Positions 1-11,400 of a stretch of 64,000 nucleotides of DNA are shown here, one piece after another. This DNA is from Rostratula benghalensis (lineage: Eukaryota; Chordata; Aves; Charadriiformes; Rostratulidae). The first letter of the stretch is position 1; every line of letters starts with the position of its first letter. Where the stretch lies: NCBI GenBank assembly GCA_013399305.1, contig VXAI01000019.1, forward strand, positions 7,676,754-7,740,753, written 5' to 3'. The notes beneath the pieces are model-generated. The model did not search any database. It saw only the letters and a list, made by a program, of their open reading frames with translations, and was not told the origin of the DNA. The translations under genes were made by a program, and so were the position numbers.

Positions 1-2633
1 AATTCCTTCTCCCTTTATTGCTAAGTCAGAATTGAGGAGAGAACAAAAGCCCTCTAGTGATCAAATTGGTTTTCCACCATGTATTTATTAGTTTGAATCG
101 AAGCCATCTTTACAATCAAATGGCTTTATTAAACGAAGCACAAAATAATTCTAATGCAATAATGACAAAAAAAAAAGTAACTTTATAGATCTGCTCCAGA
201 AACTGTTTTTCTCTTCTTTATATTAAGTGAGCACTTCATGTTGTAGGCAATGTCCTCTATCACTTATATATATAATTAATATATCTCTATCTTTCATTTG
301 GCCCTGGCCCATGGGATATCCAGGAAGGAATGCATTTGAAACAATACTTTATTAGAGGTCCTAATTTCTTCATGTTTTGACTTATATCCATCCATATTTT
401 ATATGTGTATAGCAATTTTTCTGTCCAGCTGGAAACACGTGACTTGATTTCCTGATCAAACTGGATTTCACACATTATTTCTAACCCATGTAAACTCTTT
501 CCTTCTCCATGCCCTGGCGTCTTAGAAACTCATGAATTTTGAGTTTCAATAGTTCTTGTTCTGATGATCTAGGCCTGTACCTTGAATATCTGAAACAACA
601 ATAGCCAACACCTTGTCCACATCAGGCTGCACAGGCTTTTAAGAGATTCATCAAAAGCTCATGAGCCTTTGGTTGGATTCTCTTCCCTTGTCACTCCCAT
701 GGTGTGCTGGGACCTCCTAGGGTTGGCTACTGGGTGACTAAACACAGTTTCTGTCCCTGTTTCTTTCATGTAGTGTCCCAGGATCCATGTGCCACCTCCA
801 TGCCGTGGCCTCACGTGTATTCCCGTGCTGTTTATCCTGCTTGGATTTTTCTCCTTGACCCACTGATGGAGAACCTGTGTGGTGTCCTGCAAGGAGAGCT
901 GGGCTGGTGGGCAGCCAGGTGCTCTGTGTCACCAATGAATTTGAAGGCAAGGTCCCAAGATACTCCTTGCTGGGTGGCTTGGGGCAGAGTTGACCCTTTC
1001 TATGGAGGCAAGGAGAGAGTTGAAGTCCTAAGTGGGGGCGTTTCTGAGACTGAGAGATTGATTGTTAAAATCTCCCAGGACAGAGTAGTCTGTTGTGACA
1101 CTGCTGTTAGCGAGACTTCAGTGAAAACGTATTTTTTTCTTCACTCCATAAACCTTGGACTTATAATATGACTTTGAAATCTGTATCAGCTTTGGCTTTT
1201 GTAGTTGCAGAAATGAGGTCTGTGACTCTGCCTTACCCAGCTGTTTCTGCTGGGTTTGGGACCTGGTGAGGACACGAGAGCACGTCTTGGTTTATACCCT
1301 AGGGGTTGTTTGTCAGACAGGGAGCAGTTTTGATTCGGGTGAGCAGGTTCAGAACCTGTTGTTTCACTTGTGCAGGGTTCAAATGAACTGAATAGAAAGA
1401 ATTTCCTGAATTTGAAAGAATTCACGTTGTTAGTAGCAGAGTTTGATAAGAAATCTGAAATTTCAGTTTCTATATTTCGGGTTTTTTCCTCCTCCTGGTT
1501 TTAGACACGCATTTTCTGCTGTTAGAGCCTGGTGTTCTGTGGCCCAGGGCACAGTTCTGCAGTAGAGCCCGGAGCCAGTCAAGGGACACTTTTTACGCTG
1601 TGTTTCTCTGTATTTCATGTCTCATACTGCCACCTAAGGGCCACCTAGGCTGAGAAGGTGGCGAGAGGTTCTTTACTCCTTCTCCTTCCTACCCTTCCCT
1701 TTGGGAAGTCAGCGATTGATGGATGAGAGAGGGTGGGCAGGGAATAACAGCAGCCCTTCGATGCAGTGTATTATTTCATCGAGGCGTCTTCCGGATAACT
1801 CAAAAATTAGAGTGGAAATCGGAGACTTTTTTAGGAAAATGCAATTGCAGTGAGTACATTTAAAAGCCAGCAAATCAGAAGGTGGAATTGCAGGGTCTGA
1901 GGCTGCTCTTGAAACAAGAAGTTGAGGAAAGTGGTGCTTTAGAGCCCTGAAGAGTTTCTGTTGAAACTCTTAGCAGCGAGGAAGTGGGCAGTTCAGATTC
2001 TTAAAGGTACCAAAGTCCTCAACTCCTACTGATTTAAGGATTAGTGTTTTATAACAGAATTTTCTTATTAAAATATTCCCTTAAAAAGTAGAAAACTACA
2101 TGAATAATTTTCTTCTTTTTTTCCTAATTTCACCTATTTTGCATTTATGGGTGTTTTGATTTTCCCGGACTAAGGGAAATGGGCAAAGAATTGGAGTTGC
2201 TTTAGGAGTACGTGATGTTAAATAACGTGAACTTCATTTGAATATTTTGAAGTTGAAGGTTTCAAAACTTTATCAGGAAAACTCTTCTTTCTGGGATAAA
2301 AAGTGCCTTTTTTGGTTGAGTTTTTTGGGGAGTTTGGGGGTTGGTTTTTTTTTTGATACGCAAATGGTATTTGTATAAGCTTAATTCTATAGCTTCTTTT
2401 GCACGCAGAGGTTTTGAACTACGAGTGTGATAAAGAATTAGTGGCAGGAGCAAAATATTCCAGTAGCTGTCAATATAGTACCATGGGCATTGCCTGACAA
2501 AAGGAGTTTCTGTGACGAGGCCCCCCCTTGAGCACAGCTTTATTTTACAAATGTTTGAGTTGGTTTTCGGGCTGGTTTCCAGCAAACCTTGTGTAATAGA
2601 GAAAGTAATTAATCCTGCATGTTACTTTGACAG
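1..2633 (+). other. VEGFC: VEGFC intron 1, 3' part
   Basis: No exon other than the acceptor of exon 2 can be supported here. The stretch is moderately GC-rich between about 650 and 1800. A 155-codon open frame at 704-1171 resembles no family I know and has no splice support, so I treat it as chance. No CR1 fragment was recognised. The segment 2300-2350 is a T/G-rich low-complexity tract. Confidence 0.85.
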
Positions 2634-2847
2634 GCTCATGCAAGCAAAGACCTGGAAGAGCAGTTGCGGTCTGTGTCCAGTGTGGATGAACTCATGACAG
2701 TACTTTACCCAGAATACTGGAAAATGTTCAAATGTCAATTGAGGAAAGGAGGTTGGCAACACAACAGGGAACACTCCACCTTTGACACGAGATCAGATGA
2801 TTCCCTGAAATTTGCTGCAGCACACTATAATGCAGAGATCCTGAAAA
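2634..2847 (+). CDS. VEGFC: VEGFC exon 2 (N-terminal propeptide and start of mature domain)
   Basis: The exon is 214 nt, follows an acag acceptor, and is followed by the donor GTAAGT at 2848. It opens in phase 0 with residues AHASKDLEEQLRSVSSVDEL and ends one base into a serine codon (phase 1). The first 62 residues here are N-terminal propeptide. The FAAAHYN motif (about 2811-2831) holds the site where the propeptide is removed. With a 49-codon exon 1, the cut falls between A111 and A112, as in mammals. The stretch just before it (residues 47-58 of this exon, HSTFDTRSDDSL) differs clearly from the mammalian sequence, while both flanks are nearly unchanged. It is therefore a fast-evolving part of an otherwise conserved exon. 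The start of the whole protein is in exon 1, outside the window. Confidence 0.97.
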
Positions 2848-3081
2848 GTAAGTACAGGACACAACCCACCCTCTTGCACACCAAAAATTAATACCCGAAG
2901 GCGTCTCGATATTTTAAAAGCTAAGCATTGTCAGGAAACCAGCCTTGGCCGTTTGATTTGATGTCATGTCTGTAATCTAAAATCATTGACAGTCAACCTT
3001 CCATAGTGAAATAAATTGCTCCACAGTCATATTTTTGGTACATCCATTTTATGAGAAGTTTAGACTGATTCCTTAGCTTGT

Positions 3082-3541
3082 TAGATCATAGACTCATTCA
3101 GTTTGGAAGAGACCCTTGGGATCATGGAGTCCAACCACCAGCCCCACTCTACAGAGTTCTCCCCTACACCAGATCCCCCAACACCACATCTCAACCACTC
3201 TCAAACACATCCAGGGATGGGGACTCAACCCCCTCCCTGGGCAGCCCAGTCCAGGCTCTGACCACTCTTTCCATGAAGAATTCTTTCCTCATCTCCAGCC
3301 TAAACCTGCCCTGGGGCAGCTTGAAGCCATTCCCTCTTGTTCTACCCCTAATTCCCTGTGAGAAGAGACCAGCAGCAACCTCTCTACAATGTCCTTTCAA
3401 GCAGTTGTAGAGAGGGATGAGGTCTCCCCTCAGCCTCCTCTTCCTCAAACTGAACAGTCCCAGCTCCTTCAATCGCTCTTCAGAAGATTTATTCTCCAGG
3501 CCCTTCCCCAGCTCCATTGCCTTGCTCTGCACTCGCTTCCA
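3082..3541 (-). mobile_element. CR1 LINE 3' end fragment (ORF2 C-terminus)
   Basis: The element is read on the minus strand. It shows the CR1 3' terminus at 3082-3125 (reverse of tagatcatagactcattcag and a 'ggagtccaaccac' block). An open frame at 3191-3646 contains typical ORF2 tail motifs: [28 protein letters not shown] and GLPREGVESPSL. It is 5'-truncated, as usual for CR1, and lies antisense to VEGFC in intron 2. The 3' end resembles that of the copy at 49843-50015, so both may belong to one subfamily. It encodes no complete protein. Confidence 0.93.
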
Positions 3542-4392
3542 GATGCAATAAGTGGTGTGTTTTTCTGCAGGTGTAATGAATTCTGCTTTGTAGAGGCTGT
3601 TACAATTTTGCAAGAAAGCAGAGAGGGAACTGATGGTTGGATTCATTTAACTGTTTCTCCTCATTTTCTGCAATTCCATCACGGCTGGTGATGCTTTCCC
3701 CTCTTATGCTTTACTGCTTTAGGACAACAAATAATCCACTCATAGCTTTTTCCTGATGCAAGAGGATGGTTGTCATAATATTATGCTCAAACCAGAAAAA
3801 AACTCCAGCTTTCAAACAAGTAGGTGAATACCCCTTAGTGTTCCAGTAAAAAATGGGTAAAAATATAGTAACTTAGTTTCAGCAAGAGCTTGGAGACAGA
3901 CAAAACCAGCAGGAGGTGTATTTTCTGACATTATATTGGAAATCAGGCACCCTAATGGACACATTAGGTACACATTAGGTGAAATTTCCATTTTTGCTGA
4001 GCAGCCCACCAAAATCTGGTGCCAGGAGATAATAAATGGGCCTCTACGGCTGCAAGTGTCATGGCTGTTGGTGTGAGATTGTAGTTGGCAAAATGCTGTA
4101 TACCACCGTGTGAAATGTTTGCCCAAATTTGCATAGATAATCTGGGCACAAATATCACCTTCCAGATGAAATCATCTGGTGTGTACAATTGCTCAGTAAT
4201 AACATTTTGCTTGAAATTATTCTCTTGTAGTTAACAAAGTAAACATCTATTCAAATGAATTTCACATTAAGTGTGTAAGCACCAAATTTAATTTTTTAAT
4301 ATTTAAACTTCACTCAGGGTGAGGCTCACCCCAGGCACAGGAGAGAGAACATGTCCAGCTGGGGAGGGGACTCTGGATCAGGGAGGGGAGCC

Positions 4393-4624
4393 ACAGGACA
4401 AGGGGGAAGGGTTTGACACTGAAAGAGGGGAGATGGAGCTGAGATCTGGGGAAGAACTTCTTTGGTGGTGAGACCCTGGCCCAGGTTCAAGGGGTTCAAG
4501 GGCAGGTTGGAGAGGGCTTGGAGCAGCCTGGTCCAGTTGAAGATATCTCTTCTCCTGGCAGGGCAGTGGGACTGGATGGCCTTCAAAGGTCCCATCCAAC
4601 CCAATCTATTTATGATTCTATGAT
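4393..4624 (+). mobile_element. CR1 LINE 3' end fragment
   Basis: A plus-strand remnant. It starts at the 'gacaagggggaagggttt' block and includes 'ctgaaagaggggagatggag' and 'gaagaacttctttgg'. It ends with 'aaaggtcccatccaaccc' and a 'tatgattctatga' tail. A short segment (about 4536-4556) replaces the usual 'ggtgtccctgcccatgg' block. It is 5'-truncated and lies in intron 2, sense to VEGFC. Confidence 0.92.
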
Positions 4625-4905
4625 ATGGTCTGCCCAACCTTGTTAAGTTCCTTCGTAGCACCACTGTGACTTTTCTTCTGCTCCATGACGATATGTCACA
4701 TCCCTGCAAAGAAGGAAACTTCTCTAGAAGTTGGCACATAGTGCTGTTCACTGAATAAAGGGTGTGACTCTAGCAATATTCTGGTTCTAAACTTAAAAAA
4801 AAAAAAAAAAAAAGGCAAAAAAAAAAGCCCAACTAACTTCCTGCAGGAGAGTATTGTTTTGGAACAGTTACTTTATAACAAATGAAATTCCCTATAACTT
4901 GGCAG

Positions 4906-5096
4906 GTATTGATACTGAATGGAGAAAAACTCAGTGCATGCCACGTGAAGTGTGTGTGGATGTGGGAAAAGAGTTTGGAGCCACTACAAACACCTTCTTT
5001 AAACCCCCATGTGTATCCATCTACAGATGTGGAGGCTGCTGCAATAGCGAAGGACTCCAGTGTATGAATATCAGCACAAATTACATCAGCAAGACA
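4906..5096 (+). CDS. VEGFC: VEGFC exon 3 (VEGF homology domain, cystine-knot core)
   Basis: The exon is 191 nt, between the acceptor ttggcag and the donor GTAAGT at 5097. It completes the split serine codon and ends in phase 0. It encodes the first half of the VEGF/PDGF homology domain. The family signature PPCVSIYRCGGCCNSEGLQC is at about 5007-5066, containing the cysteines that form the cystine knot and the interchain bonds. An N-glycosylation sequon (NIS) follows at about 5068-5076. In the family this domain binds VEGFR-3 and, after full processing, VEGFR-2. All expected cysteines from the first knot cysteine (C131 in mammalian numbering) onward are present. A CR1 remnant ends about 280 nt upstream, with a 19-A run in between. 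Confidence 0.97.
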
Positions 5097-6323
5097 GTAA
5101 GTTCTCACTCTTATTACCATCCAAGTGCTCCTTGCTAATCCATTTCTGACCATGCATTTAAACCACCCTTATTGCTGCTATGGGGAAGGAAAAAATTAAT
5201 TCAGGAATACACAGGAAAAACAGCTGAAGAGACTACTGCTTTCTGGAAGAAAAGGTTTGATGTTTTATTGCCCTCAGATATATTCTCTTTTTTCCTAAGT
5301 AAAAAAAAAAAAAGAAAAGGAAGAAAAGGAATATGATCTCCTGTTCTCAGGTTTGAGATTATCCATGAAACTTAATTCTATCCTTTTGGGGTTTTTTTGC
5401 ATTTACCATTTCCCTGCTGTAGAATGCAAGCACTCTGAAAAACAAGCCTGTAATTTTATTAGTGAAGACAGCTTTGAGACATCCAGACAGGATACACATT
5501 GCAAATGAAGCCTTATAGAATCTTTTACTGTATCAAGAGATAGTAGTATTTTCTTTTTGTTGGTGTTTTAATGCATCTTCCTCGGGTGTAGGTGCTGTTA
5601 TTATTCTCCCACGCCAGGAGTAGTGATCAGGTAGGAGCACTGAGCCTTTGACCTGCCTTTTAAGGAAAAGCATACATGCATATTCTATTTTAGGTACCTG
5701 TAACAATTATCACAATTATTTACAACATATCCCTCAAGAATCCTGTGAAAACAGCCAAGCTTCACAATATTTGCTAGGGCCTTTTGCTTTTGTAATGGGT
5801 TTGGTAGGTCTTTTGTTGGTCGTGGGCTTTTCCCCTTTTACCTCATCTTTCTGATACGTTGAAGAAAACTAATTTTAGTGTAAATCCTGCTTCTTTTTTC
5901 AAGCAGACTCATCTTGCTGAAGATGCAGTACATATTTGTAAGGGAGATACACAATTTTATATCCAGCTATAAAATCGTGGCCCATGGAAATGTCATTCCT
6001 TGAACATGAAACTTCTTTGTGCTTTGGGCTGCCTTGGGAGGGGAGTACAAAAGGGGAATTAAAAACAATTTATTTTTTTGATACATTTTCTGCTGTCATT
6101 TCTCACCAATCTCTCTGTCTGAAATGGTATACTCTACCAAGACTTTTCAATCCTAAATTTAAGGTAGTGGCAGACAGTCATGCAGCACAGGAATAATGTA
6201 ATTTAAATAGTTTAAACAAGGCACTTGTTCAAGCCCTTAGTAACTCCCACAAACAGCTGTCCTAGTTCCAGTTGCTTGAAAGATGCAAATACAATTTTCA
6301 CGTTGTAAACCAAGAAACGAGAT

Positions 6324-6548
6324 TTCCCTTCCCTTCCCTTCCCTTCCCTTCCCTTCCCNNNNNNNNNNNNNNNNNNNNNNNNNNNNNNNNNNNNNNNNNN
6401 NNNNNNNNNNNNNNNNNNNNNNNNNNNNNNNNNNNNNNNNNNNNNNNNNNNNNNNNNNCTTCCCTTCCCTTCCCTTCCCTTCCCTTCCCTTCCCTTCCCT
6501 TCCCTTCCCTTCCCTTCCCTTCCCTTCCCTTCCCTTCCCTTCCCTTCC
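6324..6548 (+). repeat. (TTCCC)n pentanucleotide repeat with internal assembly gap
   Basis: Seven perfect TTCCC units (6324-6358) precede a run of exactly 100 Ns (6359-6458). At least 17 perfect units plus partials (6460-6548) follow. The round 100-N block is a standard placeholder, so the true repeat length is unknown. The opposite strand is an uninterrupted (AAGGG)n purine tract. It lies inside VEGFC intron 3, 1.2 kb after exon 3. Confidence 0.97.
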
Positions 6549-7804
6549 TCAGATTCCCAATCTTTGAGCACCACATCACTTTGGAGTAAATAATCCTTTT
6601 CTATTCACCTTTCTGTTCATATCTATTGAGTGAAGTAATTTTTTTTTGGCCTAGTAGAAAGAATTTAGACTATTACGGAGTTTCTTTTATAAGTTCCTGA
6701 TATCATAGGGGATGATTCGATACAGAGGTAGTTAAAAGTTTGAGAGACTCTGAAAATGAAAATGTTAAAGGATTTATAAGAAAGAAAAAAGGGGCAATAG
6801 CATTATTTTGTTGTCTTACCTATTCTGTAAAAGCAAGCAATTTAATTTCTCAGTTTTCTATCTTGCTTCTGCTTTCCAGTTTTATCTGGGCCTTGACAGA
6901 ATGCAGTTTTAAAAAAAGCCCTTAAAAAGGAAGAGAGCTATAGCTATATCTCTTCATCTGTCATCATCTCAAATCTCTTTAAAGTTATGTGACCACACCT
7001 TACTCTATATCAGATGACAATTAGGAAGAAAAAAGTATTGGATTCAAGACCCTTCTGTGGAATTCAGGTACCCTACACACCTATTTTCACTACTGCTTTC
7101 CTTTTATTTCCTGAACAAAATGAGAACAAATGGTTAGGAACCCAGCATCTTTTGGGGTTTTTTGGGTTTTTTTGTTTTTTTTTTCCTAAGTGACCATTTT
7201 TGTAGCTTTATTTTTGGTGGATAAACTCCATCTGATAACCTCACACCGTTCACCCTGCAGAAAAAGTGCTCAATGGGAAATGCACTTTTCAGCTGGAGGT
7301 CTTACTGTGAGGGCAAGCTCCAGAATAGGTTCCAGACATTAAAGTCTAAAGAAAATTCATGTCAGCTTTCATGAAAATTAAACAGGAGCATAGAAGTTAT
7401 TTTTATGGGGAGCAAATCGCTGGCTGGTGGGAGAATGGCCTAGATGTTCCCAGGTTGGGTTATGGAACACTGGTGGTCCAGAGAAGAGAGGTCAATAATT
7501 CTGTGCTCTTCCTTTCTAGCTGCTTCACTTTATTAAGAGAAAAACAGAAAAGTATTCTGCTTTGCTTTTAATACCATTTTTTTCCACAAAAAAACCTGTT
7601 TCTGTGCTTGCTAAAGGGTGTTTATACGATCATGATTGGGATGTGAGGCAATTTCTTAATTAAAATGCAATGCAAGGTCTGTGAGAATATTTGAGGATGC
7701 CCGAGGCTAATTCACAAAATGCAGTAGATCTTTTCCTTCTCCTTGACCCGTGACACTGCAATGGCCCAACTTTATAAGTGGTGGCTTGTCTAGTGAAGGT
7801 CTGT

Positions 7805-7820
7805 GGGGAGGGTGGGTGGG
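7805..7820 (+). repeat. G-quadruplex motif with single-base loops
   Basis: The sequence is GGGG-A-GGG-T-GGG-T-GGG. Four G-tracts with one-base loops form the most stable class of intramolecular quadruplex. It is on the VEGFC sense strand in intron 3 and is followed by a G/T-rich tract to about 7850. Confidence 0.85.
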
Positions 7821-8388
7821 TTTTGGTTTTGTGGTGTGGTTGTGTTGGGTTTTTTTGCTGATTTGTAATTCATCAAGCAGCTGTTCTCTGTTTCCATTGG
7901 TAACTCCACAGGAGTTACAGAGCTGAGAACTACCTACTGGAGCAACAGCCTGTCCCTCAGCTGTAGTTTTTCATGTCCCACCTGTAGATACTTGCTTATA
8001 GGTTGAAGGGAAGAAGTGAGGAGATAATAAAGAGACATCTCATTCCAGTTCTTCCTCTTGGCTGGCAGGATGGACAGCTTTTTGGCTTCTTTCAGCACAT
8101 TTGATGTAAAGGTCCTAAATCTTCTTGTTTCGTGGTTACAGTAATAGTCCCTCCAGGGAAAACAGCGTTGTGAGCAGTTTGAAATTAGATTTAGAGGAGC
8201 TGTTCTCACAGGAAACAAGCTAACAGCTTGAAATTGTTTCCCATATTTGAGATGTACATGGTGTTCCTTTACACAATTCAGGGATGCATATGTCACAAGA
8301 ATTTTCAGTCATTATGAACTTTACCATTTTTGCCTTTTCCCATGCATTTTTTCTATGTTGGAGTGATGATTGTAATGACATAGTGTAA

Positions 8389-8450
8389 GGGCTTGGAGCT
8401 GGATGGTCATTAATGTCCCTTCCAACCCAGGCCATTCCATGACTCTGTGA
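8389..8450 (+). mobile_element. CR1 LINE 3' tail, short
   Basis: About 62 bp matching the CR1 terminus: 'gggcttggagctggatgg', 'tgtcccttccaaccc' and 'attccatgactctgtga'. Only the extreme 3' end remains. It sits in intron 3, sense to VEGFC. Confidence 0.85.
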
Positions 8451-11400
8451 TATAGTAGGTACTATTAATAGTGGGAGATATATCAGTATAAATTCCAAAC
8501 TTTTTTTTTTTTTTGTTAAAATTTCTGGGGTAAAAAGTGATTAAAATATAATAAGGCAGAATAAGGAATCCAAGCATATTAAACAGGTAGGAAATGTGTT
8601 ATATCAGATAAGTTACCCATCGTGTCACACATAAGCCTTGAAATACTCTTTTTCCAAAAGTGTTAGATAGTAAAATAAATCATGATGATGTACCATTTTT
8701 CAAATAGCTTATTTTTGTTTTTTCTGGTATAGAGATGTATAGAGTTTTGAAATCAAAAAGTCTTATATCCTTAGCTTGAAAATCTCTCTAGACATCCCAT
8801 GCTCTGTTGCACTGGTTCTATTGGGCCAATCTTACTGACACCTTAGGAAGTGCAAAGGTCACAAGTGATGGAGCAGAGAGTCAATCAATTTAAGGGAAAC
8901 TTCTTAAAATAACCCACAGCCCATCCAAAGAATGCAATGGAGTTATTGTAATCTGAGGAAAAAAAAAATCACACGTAAATCCTGCATTTGAAAATTACCT
9001 GGAATGATAAGCTTCCCTCATTCTGATAGGAAGATAAGAGCTTTGATTATTTTATATTTCAAAATTCAGTAATCATCATAATAATTGAGCATGTGCTGAT
9101 ACAATGGATACTGGCACATGTGATGATAGTTCTGTATGAATTAATTTAGCCACTGAAGCAAAGATATACTTTGTAGAGAATTCAACAGGGTTATTTTCTG
9201 GAAAGTATGGCATGAAGTCCTTCTAGTCCAAAGAAGGAGCTATCAGTAATCAAAAATACATGCCTTCTGAAGGATCAGTGAGCAGGAACACATGGAAAAA
9301 AAAATGTACAGGGATTCTGGTAGTGCTTTTGGAAGGCTGGGAAGCAGGGGGATGGTGCACTTGGCATCACAAGTAATTGCAGGAGGTGGAGAGAAATTCA
9401 GAGCCACCTTTTCCCCAGCATCCTCTTGCTTTGCTTCTCACCTGAGCATAGGCACTGACCCTCGAGAATTTAAAAATTTTATGTGCAAAAGAATGGATTA
9501 AAAACCATTGTTTGTAACTGCACAAATGATGGTGAAAGTGATCAAATTATTCCCTTACCTTTGTATTAGTCTGAAAAGTTCTTTAATTTTATCTTTAACT
9601 TTATCTGCACTGGGAGGCAGAACATACAGGCGTACGAAGCTGACGTTTGGGTCTGGGCTGCCTTTTAATTTTGGCTGGAGCAGTGGAGCGATGATTAAGT
9701 AGCAAGACTAAAATACACCTTATTTCAGATTGCCTAATCCAAATGGATGAAGAAAAAATGGCCATCCTTCATGATCAAAGATGAACATTTTGAATTTGGC
9801 GAGGTTAAAAGGCAGATATAAAGTTTTCTTGATATGGGGCGGTGGGAACTGCGGAAAAAAAATTTAGAACATGTCCTGCAAGAAAAACTTTTTAAAAAAA
9901 ATCCATATAGCATCAATGACTGTCATAGTTTTAGCACAAAATTTCAATTTTAGCCATTTACTGTACAAGGCTCTTGACCATTTTTATGACACAGAACAAT
10001 GTGGGGAAAGGATTTCCAGTCACACACAGTCCTGGTAAGCATCTCGAATTTAAGCACCAAAGTATTAAGATTACCCAACATAAACCACAGTTATTCTCAG
10101 CCCAATTTTGCTCTTCTTTAACAACAGAGGTTAAAATTTTCTCTGCCAGGTGCCTGACTCAGTTTGATGTGTTGGTTTTTACTTTTTAGCGTTTTGCTTT
10201 AAAACTTCAGGCAAAATGGTGATTCTGCTTTTTCTTGGACCAGAGTGAGAGAGAAGTCTCTCATATCAATATATGGCATTATTAATAAAACAAAAATTGG
10301 GGTTTTTTTTTCTCTGAAAAAAACCAAAAATTCACATTTGCATATTTTAAGTAACGGATATGACACTTGTTTGTGTTAGAAATGTGTGGTTTGTTGTCTT
10401 TGAGAGTCTGCATATTTTTAAGTGTTAAGAAAGAAACCAAAGAAGCAAATAGAATTGTTGGGAGGCTTGTATGTGACCCTAGGACACTTTATAACCTGGA
10501 GCTGAACAAAAATCAATGCAGTCTCAGATGCAGGCTCCCAAATTCCGTCTTCTGGGGAGATCCTTTCATTGATCCACCCCCACTTTATTGTGTTGAGAGG
10601 GAAGGAACCTGGCTGATCTGCAAGTAGCTGGGAGAAGACGTGCATGTGCCAGAATGGCGAAAATTATGGTAAGGAGCCCAAAAAGAGGGAAGGGAAATCA
10701 AGGTTTGTGGGCTGGCTGACTAGAAGGGAAGCTTTGTGGGCTGAAATGAGTGGCAATTGGCATGGAGAATTGTCATACTGGGTGAAAACCAAAACAGACT
10801 AGGGCTGAACACAGTGCTTTGAAAAGAATATTTGAACTGGTGAGAAATGGAAGGCCTGAAAAATGGGTTTCTGTGACAAAAGAGGCTGAGACTGACTGGA
10901 CAGCACAGGTTAAGTTCACGTGAAGTGCATTACCTATAGATGTTCTTCAGTGACATAGAGCTTTCATTAATATGTATGTTGCTGACATGTTTAGGATGTC
11001 AGCTCACATGGATGAGGTTAGGACAGAGCTTTGTCATTTTTTGGCATTTCTTTCTGTGGTTTAGTTTGGTTAAATATAATACTCTTCAGTTATGTTGTCA
11101 GTATTGCTTTGGTGGTTGTTTTCCACTGGTTTCCTGAGCTCAGTGCAGTGCTGGTAGCACAGGACAGCATGGGCAAGTTGAGTCTAGCTCAAGCAATGCT
11201 CCTTTAATGTACTTTAAAGAACAGATCCCCAAAGAACTCAGCATATATTTTCTCAGTTCTGTACTGCATGCAGAAGTGGAAGCTGTTTTTCATAAATAGC
11301 TTCCTGTCTCTTCACCTCCACCACCACCTGACTCCACTCCAGTTCCCTACTTAGATTGTGCAGTATAACAAAACCTCTGATGGCCTCCGAACAGGTGGAT

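Larger units (their letters stand above)
2848..4905 (+). other. VEGFC: VEGFC intron 2
   Basis: This 2.06 kb intron is bounded by GTAAGT and ttggcag. It contains two CR1 remnants in opposite orientation (3082-3541 on the minus strand, 4393-4624 on the plus strand). It also has an 11-bp perfect tandem duplication at 3959-3980 (unit acacattaggt) and A-runs at 4795-4813 and 4817-4826. Nothing else is recognisable. Confidence 0.9.

Noticed and set aside
704..1171. 155-codon open frame on the + strand in intron 1
   Set aside because: There is no recognisable domain, no splice support and no codon bias. It is a chance frame in a GC-richer stretch.
1365..1395. tRNA-like B-box (gggttcaaatgaac)
   Set aside because: There is no matching A-box and no cloverleaf arms around it.
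4795..4826. A-runs before exon 3 as the tail of a processed pseudogene
   Set aside because: The upstream sequence is a CR1 tail and unique intron. No retrocopied coding sequence is seen.
6212..6574. Open frames across the pentanucleotide repeat on both strands
   Set aside because: They are made of repeat-encoded EGKGR or PFPSL units and Ns, so they are low complexity and not coding.
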